DNA from: Euglena gracilis
Taxonomy: Eukaryota; Euglenida; Euglenophyceae; Euglenales
Reading direction: 5' to 3'
Length of the DNA: 64,000 nt
Assembly: GCA_039621445.1 (NCBI GenBank)
Contig: CP154954.1
Location: 60,571,858-60,635,857 of the forward strand
The position numbers were made by a program, and so were the translations under genes. Numbering within the stretch: the first letter of the stretch is position 1; every line of letters starts with the position of its first letter. The notes under the pieces were generated by a model, which did no database searches, was not told the DNA's origin, and saw only the letters and a program-made list of their open reading frames with translations. Positions 1 through 10,164 of the stretch are shown here, piece after piece.

Positions 1-255
1 AACATTTCAGACATCCGGGAGGTGCCACAGATTTCAGGGAATCATGACCACAAATTTCAGGCCAGGCATTTGGCGGTTTCAAGTTGGGGGGACCCCTGGA
101 CCCCCCTGGCCAGGGGTCCTTTGTACCAAGAACTGCATTTGAAACGCAGCTTCAGGACAGAGTCTGCGTTTAAGATACAGTGCTTTGAGGCTGTGTTTAT
201 AAAGCAACATTCATTTGGTCAAAGGCTCTCTGCATTAGACGGCTCTAGGCGGTAG
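1..255. repeat. Fragment of a hairpin-rich repeat (AACGCAG/GCTGTGTTT type)
   Basis: The block at 140-235 contains self-complementary AACGCAG...CTGCGTTT and GAGGCTGTGTTTATAAAG motifs. These match the hairpin clusters bounding the repeat at 5520-6290 (for example 6225-6275). It looks like one end of a related element cut by the window edge or by the next repeat. The first 60 bases share a 'CCACAGATTTCAGGG' block with 968-1000 and resemble 25683-25722. No coding evidence was seen. Confidence 0.5.
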
Positions 256-725
256 ACTGGGGGGGGGGGGTCCTGGGTGGTCGGCCGACTAGTCGGCCGA
301 CCACCCAATTGGTCGGCCGACTAGGCCTGGTCGGCAGCTAGTCGGCGAGACAGGGGGGGGGGGGGGTCCTGGGTGGTCGGCGGACTAGTCCGCCGACCAC
401 CCACTCTAATGTAGTTACGGGCCACTTTTGGCAAAAGAACACCTCTCTCCGTTGTATATAAGTCAATATAAGTCAAATTTTGCACAAAAGGGCTTACCCC
501 TCCAAGTATATTGCCAACATAGAAGGGATTTTGTTATTTGTAGGACCAAAAATGCCGAAAAAAAGTGGAAATCCAAAATGTCCAAAACGCCACCCAAAAT
601 CCCAAATCCGACCAGCAACAGATTTCAATGGAATGGAAATCGACTGACCTAAACAGGCGCCTGAATGGAAATTGACTGACCTAAGCGGGCGCCTGAATGG
701 AAATTGACTGACCTAAACAAATTCA
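247..725. repeat. CTAGTCGGCC palindrome repeat, copy 1, plus a 35-bp tandem repeat
   Basis: After poly-G runs lie near-perfect palindromes centred on ACTAGT, in the arrangement GGTCGGCCGA-CTAG-TCGGCCGACC (about 281-306), with a variant at 375-403. They are followed by an AT-richer tail shared with other copies (TGTAGTTACGGGCCA, GCACAAAAG, CCAACATAGAAGGGATTTTG). At 631-720 the motif TGGAAATTGACTGACCTAA recurs three times at about 35-bp spacing. Related copies lie near 4160-5010, 22140-22340, 22730-23440, 26100-26545 and 32015-32070. Confidence 0.75.
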
Positions 726-1212
726 GCTGAATTCCGTTTAAGTCATTAGAAATTCAAGACAGGCGTCGGGCCCAGAAAATAGGTTTAAAGGGTAATTGTG
801 CAAAACACCCAATCCAAATGCGAAAATTTTCGGAACAGAGGAAAATATTTTTGGGTAATGTGTGAAAATTTTTGAGATGAAATGCAAAAAAAAACACCGG
901 AAGTGCAAAAAATATACGGCGTGAAATGCGAAAACTTCAGGTGTAAGGTGGAGGCATCCGGGGGGATACCACAGATCACAGATTTCAGGGCAGGCATCCA
1001 ATATGGTGTTTGAGGAATGTGACCATCGACACACTGAAATTCAGATATCGCAAAACAAGACTTCAGGCACAAATTTGAATGCATTTGCTGTGAGGCCTCA
1101 AGGGTCCTCGATGAATGAGGTGGGTCGAGCACTCCACAGCGTATGAAGCAGGTGAAATGCCAGAGAGGGAGGGATACCGCAGAAACAGACGACGTTACGG
1201 CAAGCGACACGC
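726..1212. other. No gene seen; A/T-rich unassigned sequence
   Basis: Short degenerate repeats (AAAATTTTTGAG, GAAATGCAAAA) and one block shared with position 25-60. Open frames here have no conserved motif or plausible splice structure. Confidence 0.4.
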
Positions 1213-2147
1213 TTAAACCGGCGTTTGGGACGCCGGGTTCACGACAGAACCGGCGTCCCCCCCCCGGGTTTTGGGAACGCCGGTTCTGTTTGTGAAAAAG
1301 GGGTTAGGGACGCCGGTTCTGTCCAAGACCCGGCGTCCCTAACACCGGTTTTTTCATTCCTAAAATGTCATCAAAAGTGCCCCAAAATGGCCCTGGGGTC
1401 CTGATATGACTGTTTCAACCATGTAGCACCTATATTCACCCCTACACCACTGGGGTGAATATCCAATTTTGGTGAAAATTGGCCCTGTTTTGGAAATAGA
1501 GTGACATGCAGCGTGGAAAAATCTGATGACCACCGCTGGTCATCTGTTGAAAAGAGCTTTCGATCGAGGGGTAACTTGGTACCCAACGTTGCATGCAGCC
1601 CAAAATACGCTTGCGATCGTCAGATCGGCCAGAATCTGAGTCGAAATTTGTGGTGATTTTCGGTGCTGTTTGGTTTAAGATGCTCAATGAACCATACAGA
1701 AACGATTTTTTTCTTTGAATCGACGACCTGAGGGGTCCAGGGGGGAATACAAGGGTATAAGAATTGCTAGAGATACGCTCTTTTGCCTTTTTGCTCATCG
1801 TGCCAGACATTGAGGGCGAGGAGGCTGTAAAGAGAAAAAAAATGCAGGGACAGATGCAGGGACCAGCTGGGCAGCCCATTTGGTTGGCCAGCCTGCGGCC
1901 GGGCTGGACCCTCGACCCCCCCCCCCCGGCCTGATCGTCAGAATTCGGCGAAATGCAAAGTAGCGTGACATTGGTGAGAGATTGGTTGGGAGTGTCCTTT
2001 GACCGAAGGTTGGGGACGCCGGTTCTGTCGTGAACCCAGCGTCCCTAAAACGTCGCTTTAAACAAGGGGGGTGGCGGACGCCGGTTCTGTCCTGAACCCG
2101 GCGTCCGGGGTCGCCGGGTTCAGGACAGAACCGGCGTCTGCCACCCC
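1213..2147 (-). mobile_element. Hairpin-capped CGGCGT repeat, copy 1 (inverted, diverged)
   Basis: Both ends are clusters of self-complementary GACGCCGGTTCTGTCC / GGACAGAACCGGCGTC units (1213-1350 and about 2010-2135). Between them the core is the reverse complement of 10740-11400 and 20570-21220, including the CGATCGAAAGCTCTTTTCAA block at 1549-1570 and the TGGTTGAAACA block at 1406-1420. This copy is more diverged than the other two and contains a poly-C tract near 1915. It encodes no recognisable transposase, so a non-autonomous element is inferred. Confidence 0.7.
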
Positions 2148-2149
2148 TT

Positions 2150-2480
2150 TTTTAATATATACACAAAAAAGAACGGTACTTTGGTGGGCGCCTCACAACT
2201 CTTCAGGCTGCTGAACGTCGGTTGGAGGCCGAACCACTGATGCAACTGCCTTCTTTGCGTGTTCGCACTCAGAGAACGCGAAAACAGGTCGTTGAAGCAG
2301 GGGAATCGGCACTCGGAAGAAGGCAGAACAACACCCTCGGTTTTGCGGAATGCCCAGGCGACGGAGGTTGCCCAACAATTTCCTGAAGCGAACATGGTTC
2401 CTGACTGCTGCTGGCATTGAGCCACACATTGTTCGATGATGCTCCTTTCATCGAACAAAAGGCTGGTTTCCAGTTCCCAC
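2150..2480 (-). pseudogene. Truncated copy of an unrecognised protein family also at 24.7 and 26.8 kb
   Basis: On the minus strand the translation parallels the longer copy at 24725-25276: 'WTGWELE', 'LLFDE', 'IEQCVAQ', 'QQSGTMF', 'GVVLPS' and 'LFSRSL' recur in order. The stretch corresponding to SFHTYVNAV is deleted. The left part of the homology is replaced by a TGTA microsatellite directly abutting the WTGWELE codons, so the gene is broken. The family is not recognised. The TYVNAV-type motif could suit a tyrosine-recombinase core-binding domain, but that is a guess. Confidence 0.55.
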
Positions 2481-2490
2481 CCTGTCCAGG

Positions 2491-2612
2491 CATATGTATG
2501 TATGTCTGTATGTATGTATGTATGTATGTATGTATGTATGTATGTATGTATGTATGTATGTATGTATGTATGTATGTATGTATGTATGTATGTATGTATG
2601 TATGTATGTATG
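2491..2612. repeat. (TGTA)n microsatellite
   Basis: About 30 tetranucleotide units with one TGTC interruption near 2506. The open frames reading through it on both strands are repeat artefacts. Confidence 0.95.
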
Positions 2613-2683
2613 TGGCAGCCCCCGGGGGGGCCCATAATTGGGAGGGGGGGTCCAATTTTTTTTGCGATAAAGATGGAATAGGG

Positions 2684-2760
2684 TTAGGGTCAAGGATTAG
2701 GGTTAGGGTTAGGCCTGATGTATGGATTAGGGTTAGGTGCGCAACTTAGGTCTAAAATTA
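2684..2760 (+). repeat. Degenerate interstitial telomere-like TTAGGG block
   Basis: Several TTAGGG units with decayed spacers (GTCAAGG, CCTGATGTATGGA). A much larger telomere-like array occurs at 55084-55254. Confidence 0.8.
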
Positions 2761-2799
2761 GGCCGAACTCGTGCACCAACCATACTCCATCATCGACAC

Positions 2800-3400
2800 A
2801 AAAAAAAGAAGGGGAAGGGGAAGGGGAAGGGGAGGAAGGGACTTCCCCTCCCAACTATAGCCCCCCCCCCTGGGGGGCCCTATAGCTGCCGCCCAAAGTG
2901 GCCACTTTCTTTGATGCCGAAGACATTTAAGCCCAAATTGACCCTTCCAAGTGTCCCCTCCCCCAGAGTGGCCGTTTTGGGGTCCCGTGGTGCCTGGAGG
3001 GTGGCCACTTTGAGGGGGGTATATGTGTATACCATGCCCCCCTTTACTGTTCTCCCCTTACTGTTCCCATTGGGGGGATAGGACAATACAGTGTCAGAGC
3101 ACTTTTTTGTAAAGGATTCTTGGAACACAAGGCAAAAATAAGGAATTGTTTGGTCGGTTTTACGTGCTCTCTTTCCCATCAAACTCCAAACCAACATGAA
3201 AATGGATGTTGTGGAGGTGCAGCTTTCAAGCATGTGAACCATAAAAGCGTCATTTTGGCATTTTAGGTGGCCTTTTGGGTCGAACTTGGTTGGGCTAATT
3301 CATGGCCCATGAGAACAGTGAGGGGGGGGGGGAGCTCGTCCCCCCCCTCTTACTGTTCCCATGGCCCAAAAGGGGGACACAGGACGGGAACAGTAGGGGG
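2800..3400. repeat. G/C-tract region with a GTGGCCACTTT repeat unit
   Basis: GGGGAA repeats at 2812-2840 are followed by a block at 2895-3025 reading GTGGCC...GGTGCCTGGAGGGTGGCC. The same block recurs as an array at 15925-16640. Runs of C and G dominate 3320-3410. No gene is supported. Confidence 0.6.
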
Positions 3401-3665
3401 GGGGGGAGTCACTGAGCTCTTATCCCTTTATCGGTAAGAGCGAAGCTTACCCCTGGGGAAAAGGGGGGGTCGAACCCCCCCTCCCCCGCCCCGGGTCGGG
3501 GCCACCTCGGGAACCGGCGGATTATCACCATGATCCCAGCCCCGTTCCCGGAATATTTTTTCCAGTGGCGAGCGACTGGATTCCTGGTTTCCGAATCATC
3601 CTGGGTTGACCCCCAACTCCCCACCAGGCCCGAGTTATTCACGCGCGAAGGGGTCCAAACTGGGT
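3400..3665 (-). repeat. Dispersed repeat R1, copy 1
   Basis: Shares a long conserved block with 20130-20320 and 52315-52580, plus a fragment at 21480-21545. Shared landmarks are AAGAGCGAAGCTTAC, GGATTATCACCATGA, GTTCCCGGAAT, GCGAGCGACTGGATT and AGGCCCGAGTT. In this copy the minus strand contains GGTTCGACCCC inside a G/C stem, which resembles a tRNA T-arm or B-box. The other two copies do not preserve it, so a tRNA-derived SINE origin is only a possibility. Confidence 0.7.
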
Positions 3666-3694
3666 AGGATTGCCCCCCCCCCCGGATGAGCCTT

Positions 3695-4140
3695 TGGACT
3701 CTGCCATTTCGGGCCCAAAAATCGATATTTTCAAATTTCTCGAAAATGATGCAAAATTAAAAGAAATGTCCGGAGACCTAATTTGAAGCCCTTGGAATGC
3801 CCCCATCTACCGGTATTTTGATTTCCCCGCAATTCCCCGCCAAGCCCGAGATACGGCTGTTTTTTCGGGCCAATTTGGGACATTTTATACACATTTTCCA
3901 CTGTCAGACTTTTTCGGACAAAAAAAAGTCGAAAAAACTCCCAAAAAACGGGAAAAAATTTATTGGCCCAAAGGGCCCAACACCAAAAGACTTTGTGTCA
4001 ATTTGGGGTCAAAAAAAGTCGAAAAAAATTGGGAAAAAAAGTTGCCCAAAACCATGTTTTTTGGCCTCCCAGACCCAGAAAAAGTGTTTGCTTGTTTGTT
4101 TGTGAGCCGAAAATGAGCGTCTTTCCACCCGCCAGCGCCC
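3695..4140. repeat. Degenerate satellite-type repeat (family S), copy 1
   Basis: Contains the family S landmarks: a TCTCGAAAATGA box, AAAGAAATGTCCGGAGACC, TTTGATTTCCCCGCAA and GCCCGAGATACGGC, followed by runs of short AAAAAAGTCGAAAAA motifs. Family S recurs at 23895-24380, 25800-26085, 28600-29190 and 52860-53120, where units follow one another at roughly 170-220 bp. Confidence 0.65.
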
Positions 4141-4159
4141 CGTTTTGGCTGCCAACCAG

Positions 4160-5012
4160 TGCCAGACGGTAGACTGGGGGGGGGCTCTAGGCGGTAGACT
4201 GGGGGTCCTGGGTGGTCAGCCGACTAGTCGGCCGACCACCCAACTGGTCAGCCGACTAGGCCTGGTCTGCAGGCTAGTCGGCGAGACAGGGGGGGGGGGG
4301 GTAGTGGGTGGTCGGCCGACTAGTCGGCCGACCACCCACTCTAATGTAGTTACGGGGCCAGTCTCGCCGACTTTTTATGAAGAAAATTGCATGCAAACTA
4401 GTCGGTGGCTAGTCGGTGGTCATAAAAATGGTCTGTGGCGGGTCCAAACCACCCGGAAATGGTCCGGATGGGTCCAAATAAGTGCCTTACACCAACAGGA
4501 ACACCCTCAGATGGAAATCTTCAATGTTGGCAACATACTCCGGGGTTAAGTTGTTTTTGTGGCTCACTTTGGCATAGGCGGGGGGGGGGGGGCTCCGCCC
4601 CCCCCACCCGCACCCCCCCCTCAAATAACAAAATCCCTTCTATGTTGGCAATATACTTGGAGGGCTAAGTCTTTTGCCAAAAGTGGCCCAAAATGGACAT
4701 TTTGCACCCAGTTTTTTGCATATTCACCCCCGATTGGGGGGTTCTGGAGCCAATTGGGTGGGTTTTGACTGGTGTTGAGGTGATTTGGACAAAAGTTTTT
4801 TCACAGGGGGGGGGGTTAAAAGTCGGCGAGACTGGCCCGTAACTACATTAGTGTGGGTGGTCAGCCGACTAGTCGGCCGACCATTTTTATGACCACCGAC
4901 TAGCCACCGACTAGTTTGCATACAATTTTCTTCATAAAAAGTCGGCGAGACTGGCCCGTAACTACATTAGAGTGGGTGGTCGGCTGACTAATCCGCCGAC
5001 CACCCAGGACCC
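4160..5012. repeat. CTAGTCGGCC palindrome repeat, back-to-back copies
   Basis: Palindromic CTAGTCGGCC blocks near 4215-4245, 4305-4340, 4862-4886 and 4975-5003 alternate with the TAATGTAGTTACGGGCCA tail in both orientations. 4320-4430 and 4820-4990 are largely inverted relative to each other, with shared AGTCGGCGAGACTGGCC and ATGAAGAAAATTG blocks. Poly-G tracts punctuate it. No gene. Confidence 0.7.
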
Positions 5013-5174
5013 CCCCCCCCTGTCTCTCCAAAAAGGGGGAGCCCTCCGGGAATCCAGTCGAAACTATCCCAACCAATAACGCCAATATTCCCCTGACGGA
5101 CGCGAGAGATGCTAACAGACCCCCTCCCCATAGAGGTTCTACTTCGGGGGGGGGGGGGCAAGCAAAATGTTGCT

Positions 5175-5306
5175 GCCCCATCTATATATCTATATATATA
5201 TATATATATATTTCTGTATATATATATATATATTATATATGTATATATATGTATATATATAATATATATACATATATACATGTATATATATGTGCATATA
5301 TATGTG

Positions 5307-5337
<31 letters not shown>

Positions 5338-5440
5338 GGCAGCAAACTACTACTTGGACCCCCCGGGGGGCCAAGTAGTAGCTTGCTGCCATGTATGTAT
5401 GTATATATATATAATATATATTATATGGCAGGCGGGGGGG
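5175..5440. repeat. TA-rich dinucleotide array with inserted palindrome
   Basis: Long (TA)n and TATATG runs at 5178-5340. At 5335-5400 an inverted repeat (GGCAGCAAACTACTACTTGG facing CCAAGTAGTAGCTTGCTGCC) flanks a CCCCCCGGGGGG centre. Open frames through this are low-complexity artefacts. Confidence 0.9.
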
Positions 5441-5519
5441 GGGCTGCCTGTTACCCACAACCCTTCAGTGGGGGTGTTGGGGTTACTGAAGGAGTAGGGT
5501 TACGGTTCGGACGGGCTGG

Positions 5520-6290
5520 CCACCGGTTCGGTTCTAAACACAGCCTTTGGCGCGTCAAAATCTGTGTTTAGAAACACAGCCTTCGACCAAAGGCTGTGTT
5601 TCTAAACAAAGCCTTTGATCATTGGTCAAAGGCTGTGCTAACAAAATTGGTTTTGCAAAAATGGAGCAAAATTGCAGTTGAATGAAATTCAAATTGAAAA
5701 TACCAAAGTTTTTTCTGTCCCTTCTGGTCCTTTCTGGTCCTGATGGGGGTTTCTAAAAAAAGGCACACAACAAAAGATATTTTGCATCCTCTTGATGGGC
5801 ATCATTTTTTTTCAACCTGTCAAAGAATTCACCCGTACAGCGCTTAACTCAGCCTCAACAACGTTACAAAGTAGCGTCGGGCAGCATGGACTTGAAAAAA
5901 AAAGATGCACCGTGCAAAGCAAAAATGATGTCCTTACCTGCGTCTTCGAACTTCAAATTGGAGTATCACCCATTGATCAAAATCCTCTGTGCACCAGACG
6001 ACCAGCAATCGCACTAAAATGCAGCCACAGTGCTTGGAATTCTATCCCAGAGATTTTAAAACCTCCCGAATTTCGTCCTGTGGTTTTACTCAGCACACGG
6101 CGAGGTTGCGAAACACAGCCTTTGACCAAAAACTTGTTGCCTTATAAACACAGCCTTAAATCACTGCGTCTTGCAGCAGACTCTAACCTCAGGCTGCAGC
6201 AGACTCTAACTCTAACCTGAGGCTGCGTTTCTGAACGCAGCCTCAAGTCAGAGTCTGCGTTCAAGACGCAGTTCTTGATATGGAGCAAAA
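5520..6290 (+). mobile_element. Hairpin-capped repeat, second subfamily (ACAGCCTTTG ends)
   Basis: Left hairpins at 5537-5640 (AACACAGCC...GGCTGTGTTT repeated) and right hairpins at 6108-6275 (ACAGCCTTTGACC, CTCAGGCTGCAG, GAACGCAGCC) surround a central segment. The centre at 5960-6080 is recognisably related to the core of the CGGCGT elements: translated in one frame it gives TRRPAIALKCSHSAW against IRRLAITTKFSHVAW at 10.87 kb. A further partial echo lies at 6335-6390. This suggests one element architecture with exchangeable hairpin ends. Confidence 0.5.
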
Positions 6291-7037
6291 GCCTGGTCAC
6301 TTACACCCACCCAGCCCTTTCATCCTCCATTTCATTGAACGACCAGCAATGGCAACAAAATCTGGCCATGCTCTTCAGAATCCCAATGTGTTATTGTAAT
6401 TTTAATATACCATGCCCCCCCCCCTCCGAGCTACAGTATGGAGCATGACTTTTTGAACGACTTTTGCTCATAACTTTTTGAACGCCCCCCCCAAAAAAAC
6501 TTGGACAAAAAAAATTAAGAAATTAGGTCCGCGATAGTGTTTTGCGTCGTTCCGGTGTCCTTTCTTAGACTTACCATGCCCCCAAAGCTCTCAGAGGCCA
6601 AGCTCAAAACAAAATGGGAGAAGGAGCAAAGGCGGAAGAGAGTTTTGGAGTTGCACTCCCAAGGTGGCCTCAGTTATGCCCAGTTGGGGGCCCACCTGGA
6701 GGTGCAGATGGGCAAGAGCACTGTTTGGTAAATGAAGAAATATGGGCAGCATGGTGATGTGCAGGCCAAGAAGGGAGGTGGACCAAAGTCCAAAATCTCA
6801 GTGTGTGTGTTTGCTGTATTTTTGTATGAAAAAAACATAAATGTGCAGTTTTTCAGCTTTCGTCGTGATGTTCTTCATACGGCTGCTAAGAACCCCTATT
6901 GGGGAGCTGGGAAGATTGGAGAAGAAATTCATATGAAGCTGTTGAACGCACAATTGTCCCGCCCCCCAGGGGCAGTATTCCAAAATATGAAATCCCTTAA
7001 TTTGTTTAAAAAATACATTTTAACACATTTTAAGGTA

Positions 7038-7928
7038 CAATCTGCGACATAAGTTTTTGCGCAGCTCAATAACATAAGGTTTTGCCCACCTCTCCCAAAG
7101 AAATTTTCTAAGTCAGGTGAGAGGCAGCCCCTGGTGATGACATAGCATGGCAAAAAGAACAGGAATGCTTACGGATATGCTTGTACACGCTTCTCAGCAT
7201 GTGTGATAGCCTGTTGGTGCCCAATGGTGCAGTCTAGTACTTTGTGTGGGCTCCACGAGCCACTTGTACAGCAACCAGACGGCGCTGCATGGAACCATAC
7301 AGATTGAGCACAAACGACGGCTCGATGGACGAGAAGGCGGCCTCCAAGGCTGACCAAAGGTCATCCTCATCCTTGGTGTTGAAAACTCTGTTTTCGAGTT
7401 GTCTGGTCACAAATGGCCAGATATGTTCAACAGGGTTGAGGTCCGGCAAATGCGCTCGTTAAACATGTCCACTCCCTTGGCCTTCAACCACTCCTTGGTG
7501 GACTTGGACTGGTGAATGCTCACCCCGTCCTGTTGGAAGAGGACCTTCTTGCTGGCGGGAACCCCCCTGAGGGTTGGTCCGGACCCCCTGGCAGGTGGGG
7601 GGTCCGGACCCCCCCTGCGGGCCAGGAGGGGGGGGGGGTGGGGGGGACACCCCCTAAACCATGTACGCCCTCCTTATATCAAACCCTGACCTGGGCCCGT
7701 TTTTCCTCTCGGGAGAGTTGGGCCTTGGTGTGCCAGGGGTGCCAGGCATGCAAGAAAATCCTAAGGAAGGACACCAAGGGCGTAAGATGTGGTACGGGGG
7801 GATACCAGTGCTTTGTGCCATCCTATGTCATCACCAGGGACTGCCTCTGACCTGACTTAGAATTTTTTTTGCGGGGGTGCGCAAAAACTTATGTTACTGA
7901 GCTGCGCAAAAACTCATGTTGCAGAGTG
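7038..7928 (-). mobile_element. Inner Tc1/mariner element inserted in the outer transposase
   Basis: The ends CAATCTGCGACATAAG (7038) and CTCATGTTGCAGAGTG (to 7928) are imperfect inverted repeats extending about 55 bp. Each is bordered by TA (7036-7037 and 7929-7930). The element is 891 bp, sits between two colinear parts of the outer transposase, and carries its own minus-strand transposase remnant. Poly-G/C tracts near 7560-7650 suggest later internal damage. Confidence 0.85.
7234..7560 (-). pseudogene. Tc1 transposase C-terminal remnant of the inner element
   Basis: Reading the minus strand, VLFQQDGVSIHQSKSTKEWL (about 7483-7542) matches the region around the second catalytic aspartate (QQD) of Tc1 transposases. 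After a frameshift near 7450, PDLNPVEHIW (7417-7446) matches the PDLNPIENLW motif that carries the third acidic residue. The frame ends with GSMQRRLVAV...GAHTKY and a stop at 7234, a typical Tc1 C-terminus. The N-terminal half is missing. Confidence 0.8.
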
Positions 7929-8689
7929 TACCACCAAGGCCTAGCCGGCACACCATTTCCAGAATTTTGGTCAGCTCTGGTTTTGTGTCCCGGAGGGCCG
8001 TGAAGAGCCCCCTCCTGACTCAGCGCCACCGCAGACTCCGCAAAGAATTTGCCCGCAAACTTGGCCGATGGGGTATGGATAAATGGAAAGACATCATCTT
8101 CAGCGATGAAAAGATTTTTCGCTTGCGGCCTGGTGGCCTTAACCGGTTTTGGAAGCAGAAAACGGACAAAAAAATTGTGGCGAAGTATGTCATCCCGGCG
8201 GTGCAGAAGTCAGAAGGGGTAATGGTTTGAAGGGGACAGGCAAAATCATCATTGAACGCTGTCCCCCGAAGCTTAATTCAAGCGGGTACCAGATGATCTT
8301 ACAGAAACACAAGAGATTCATCCAGCCAAGGTCTGCCAAAATCAGATTTTGGCTGGACCCCGCTGGGTTTTTTTTCTTCAGAAATACGGTTGGGGAATAG
8401 GGCTGGAACCCCCATGGCTTTTTCAGAGTTTGGGTTGGGAGATTTTGTGTTTGAACCCCTGGGGTTTTTTCGGAATTAACTTGGGAAATTTTGGCTGTTC
8501 CCCCCTGGGCCCATTGGTGTAGAAACTGGGGGGGCAGGGGGGGGGGCGGCTGCCCCCCCCGAGATTTTTCGCCCCCCCCCCGAGGATTTTTTGACTCAAA
8601 ATTTTTTCGCCCCCCCGAAAAGTTACCCTCCAAAATTTTTTTTGCATTTTGTGAAAAAATTCTTTCAGATTAAGAACCCAACTTTTCAT

Positions 8690-9245
8690 TGAACTTTTGG
8701 GTGTTTTTGTTGTTGGACATCGCTTACCGTCTTGCCGCCCTTCGGGCGGCCAAACAAGCCCAAAACTCATGGTCGGAGGGGAAAAAAGTCTTCCTTTTTC
8801 CAATCTGAAGTTGTTGTTTGTGAATATCTCCACTCCCGTCTTGCCGCCCTTTGGGTGGCAACAAGAAACACATGTATCTTGACTTGGCTTCTAATGTTCA
8901 ATTTTTTAAAAGAGCAAACCATTTCTGTTGACAAATTTGGCTCTTTTTGAGGAATGTTCTTGGAAAATTGCACTACCATCCAGCCGCCCTTCGGGAATAT
9001 TTTTGTTCCATACAAAATGGCCCCGAGGGTTCTTTTTTCGCATTTTGCACTTGTTTGAAATCCCAAAACACAAAAAGCAACACCGTCTTGCCGCCCGTTA
9101 GCAGCTTGAAAGCTTTCAAATTGTGATGGTGTCAAAATGTCAAATTGGCATGATGTCAAAAAATTGCCACATTTTTTTTTGTCACGTTCAATGCCTTCTT
9201 TCAAAAAAAGTGCTACCGTCTCGCCGCCCTTTGGGCGGCAAAAAG
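8690..9245. repeat. Array of GCCGCCC-TTCG-GGGCGGC hairpins
   Basis: The motif CCGTCTTGCCGCCCTTCGGG (or a variant) occurs near 8735, 8837, 8978, 9082 and 9217, at about 100-145 bp spacing, between divergent spacers. In the best copies the stem GCCGCC closes a C(TTCG)G loop, the most stable RNA tetraloop type. It lies inside the composite insertion in the outer transposon. Function unknown. Confidence 0.65.
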
Positions 9246-9264
9246 AAAACAACACATGCAAACA

Positions 9265-9440
9265 ACATTGGTAACAGGGGGTTTTTCAGTCGTGAACCCC
9301 GGGGGGGGGGGGTAGGGTGGGTGGGGCCCGCCGAGCCCCCCCCCCCCCGGGGGGGTCACCCCAAGGGGGAGTGGGATATACTTTTCGGCGCCAAAGGCGC
9401 CGAAATTTTTTGAAAAAGTGCTATTTTTGGGATTTTTCTG
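9265..9440 (+). repeat. G-rich block repeated at 53620-53800
   Basis: GGGTTTTTCAGTCGTG, poly-G, GGTAGGGTGGGTGGG, poly-C, GTGGGATATACTTTTCGGCG, a GGCGCCAAAGGCGCC hairpin and TGCTATTTTT occur in the same order in both places. Confidence 0.7.
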
Positions 9441-9659
9441 TTTATGGTCGGCGCTAACTTCGCTTCTGGCCCAGGATCCCCCCCCCCCATCTGGTCACAT
9501 CTGGCTGCCCCATTCCTGGGGTTGCAGCTAGCCCTGCCATAGGGCTTCCCAAAGACAGGCTTTCACCCTCTTTTTGAATGATGGGGGAAGGTCTGTGTCT
9601 GCAGTGGGGAGGTACATATAAGGCCGGGGGGTCTGGGCAGATTATCTTGTGGGGCAGCC

Positions 9660-9860
9660 TTGTCTGAGCCAAGCTTGGGCCACATGAGGAGTGGGTATTG
9701 GCAAATCCCAATCACAAAAAGAGCAGCAAATTTGTCTGCATTTTGCATTCCTTCAGGGAGGTGTTTTCGTCCAAAAAGGATGATGTTTGGGTTGATGAAT
9801 GCCCCAGGGATTTTTCAGGAGTTGATGGAAATCCTAACCTCCCAATGCAAAACGGATTTG
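9660..9860 (+). pseudogene. Ty3/Gypsy-type reverse transcriptase fragment
   Basis: About 60 residues match the RT fingers/palm of LTR retrotransposons: SGYWQIPI (9690-9713), then AFCIPSG, then RMMFGLMNAPGIFQELM (about 9777-9827), corresponding to the conserved SGYWQI...PFGLMNAPATFQ block just before the YxDD box. The catalytic YxDD and all other domains (protease, RNase H, integrase) are absent, and no LTRs were seen. It is an isolated remnant within the insertion in the outer Tc1 element. Confidence 0.8.
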
Positions 9861-10164
9861 AGGGTGAGAGAGATTTTGAAAGATGGCCAGCCAAAATTTC
9901 CCAACCGTGCTTCTGAAAAAAATGCAGCGGGTTCCAGTCAAAATTTCCGTAATGTGTTTCCTTGCCGACAATATGTTTTGCCCTGTAATCGCTGCAGCTG
10001 TGGCAACCTGTATGCCTACCAATCCTCCCCCCACCTCAGAAACTGCAAAACGCTTGCCGCCACTCATCCATGATATTTTGCACTTAGCAATTGTGCCTCT
10101 TATGCCTCTTCAACCAAGGAGATTTTCGTTTCTGGGGTCACATTGGCACAATTTGCACATTGCA

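Larger units (their letters stand above)
6573..8330 (+). pseudogene. Tc1/mariner transposase, N-terminal and catalytic-core pieces (broken)
   Basis: The product would bind the element ends and catalyse cut-and-paste transposition through a DDE/D triad. The first piece starts at the ATG of MPPKLSEAK (6573) and resembles the N-terminal helix-turn-helix (LSYAQLGAHL). A stop follows at 6731 and the frame reopens. RRDVLHTAAKNPYWGAGKIG near 6862-6920 fits the second HTH. Coding resumes after the inner element at 7929 with SRHTISRILVSSGF, then the first catalytic aspartate in IIFSDEKIFRL (about 8092-8125). After EGVMV there is a stop or frameshift near 8230, and family-like sequence (SGYQMILQKH) continues to about 8320. 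Intact Tc1 transposases are about 340 residues. Only the HTH and first DDE residue lie here. Confidence 0.8.

Noticed and set aside
2120-2749. Long frames through the TGTA array
   Set aside because: Only the part corresponding to the 24.7-kb family has meaning; the rest is microsatellite.
3440-3490. A tRNA gene
   Set aside because: Only a T-arm-like stem-loop is present; no acceptor, D or anticodon arms in the right order, and sister copies lack it.
8690-9245. CRISPR-like regular repeats
   Set aside because: Hairpin units are irregularly spaced, in a eukaryotic transposon context, with no cas genes.
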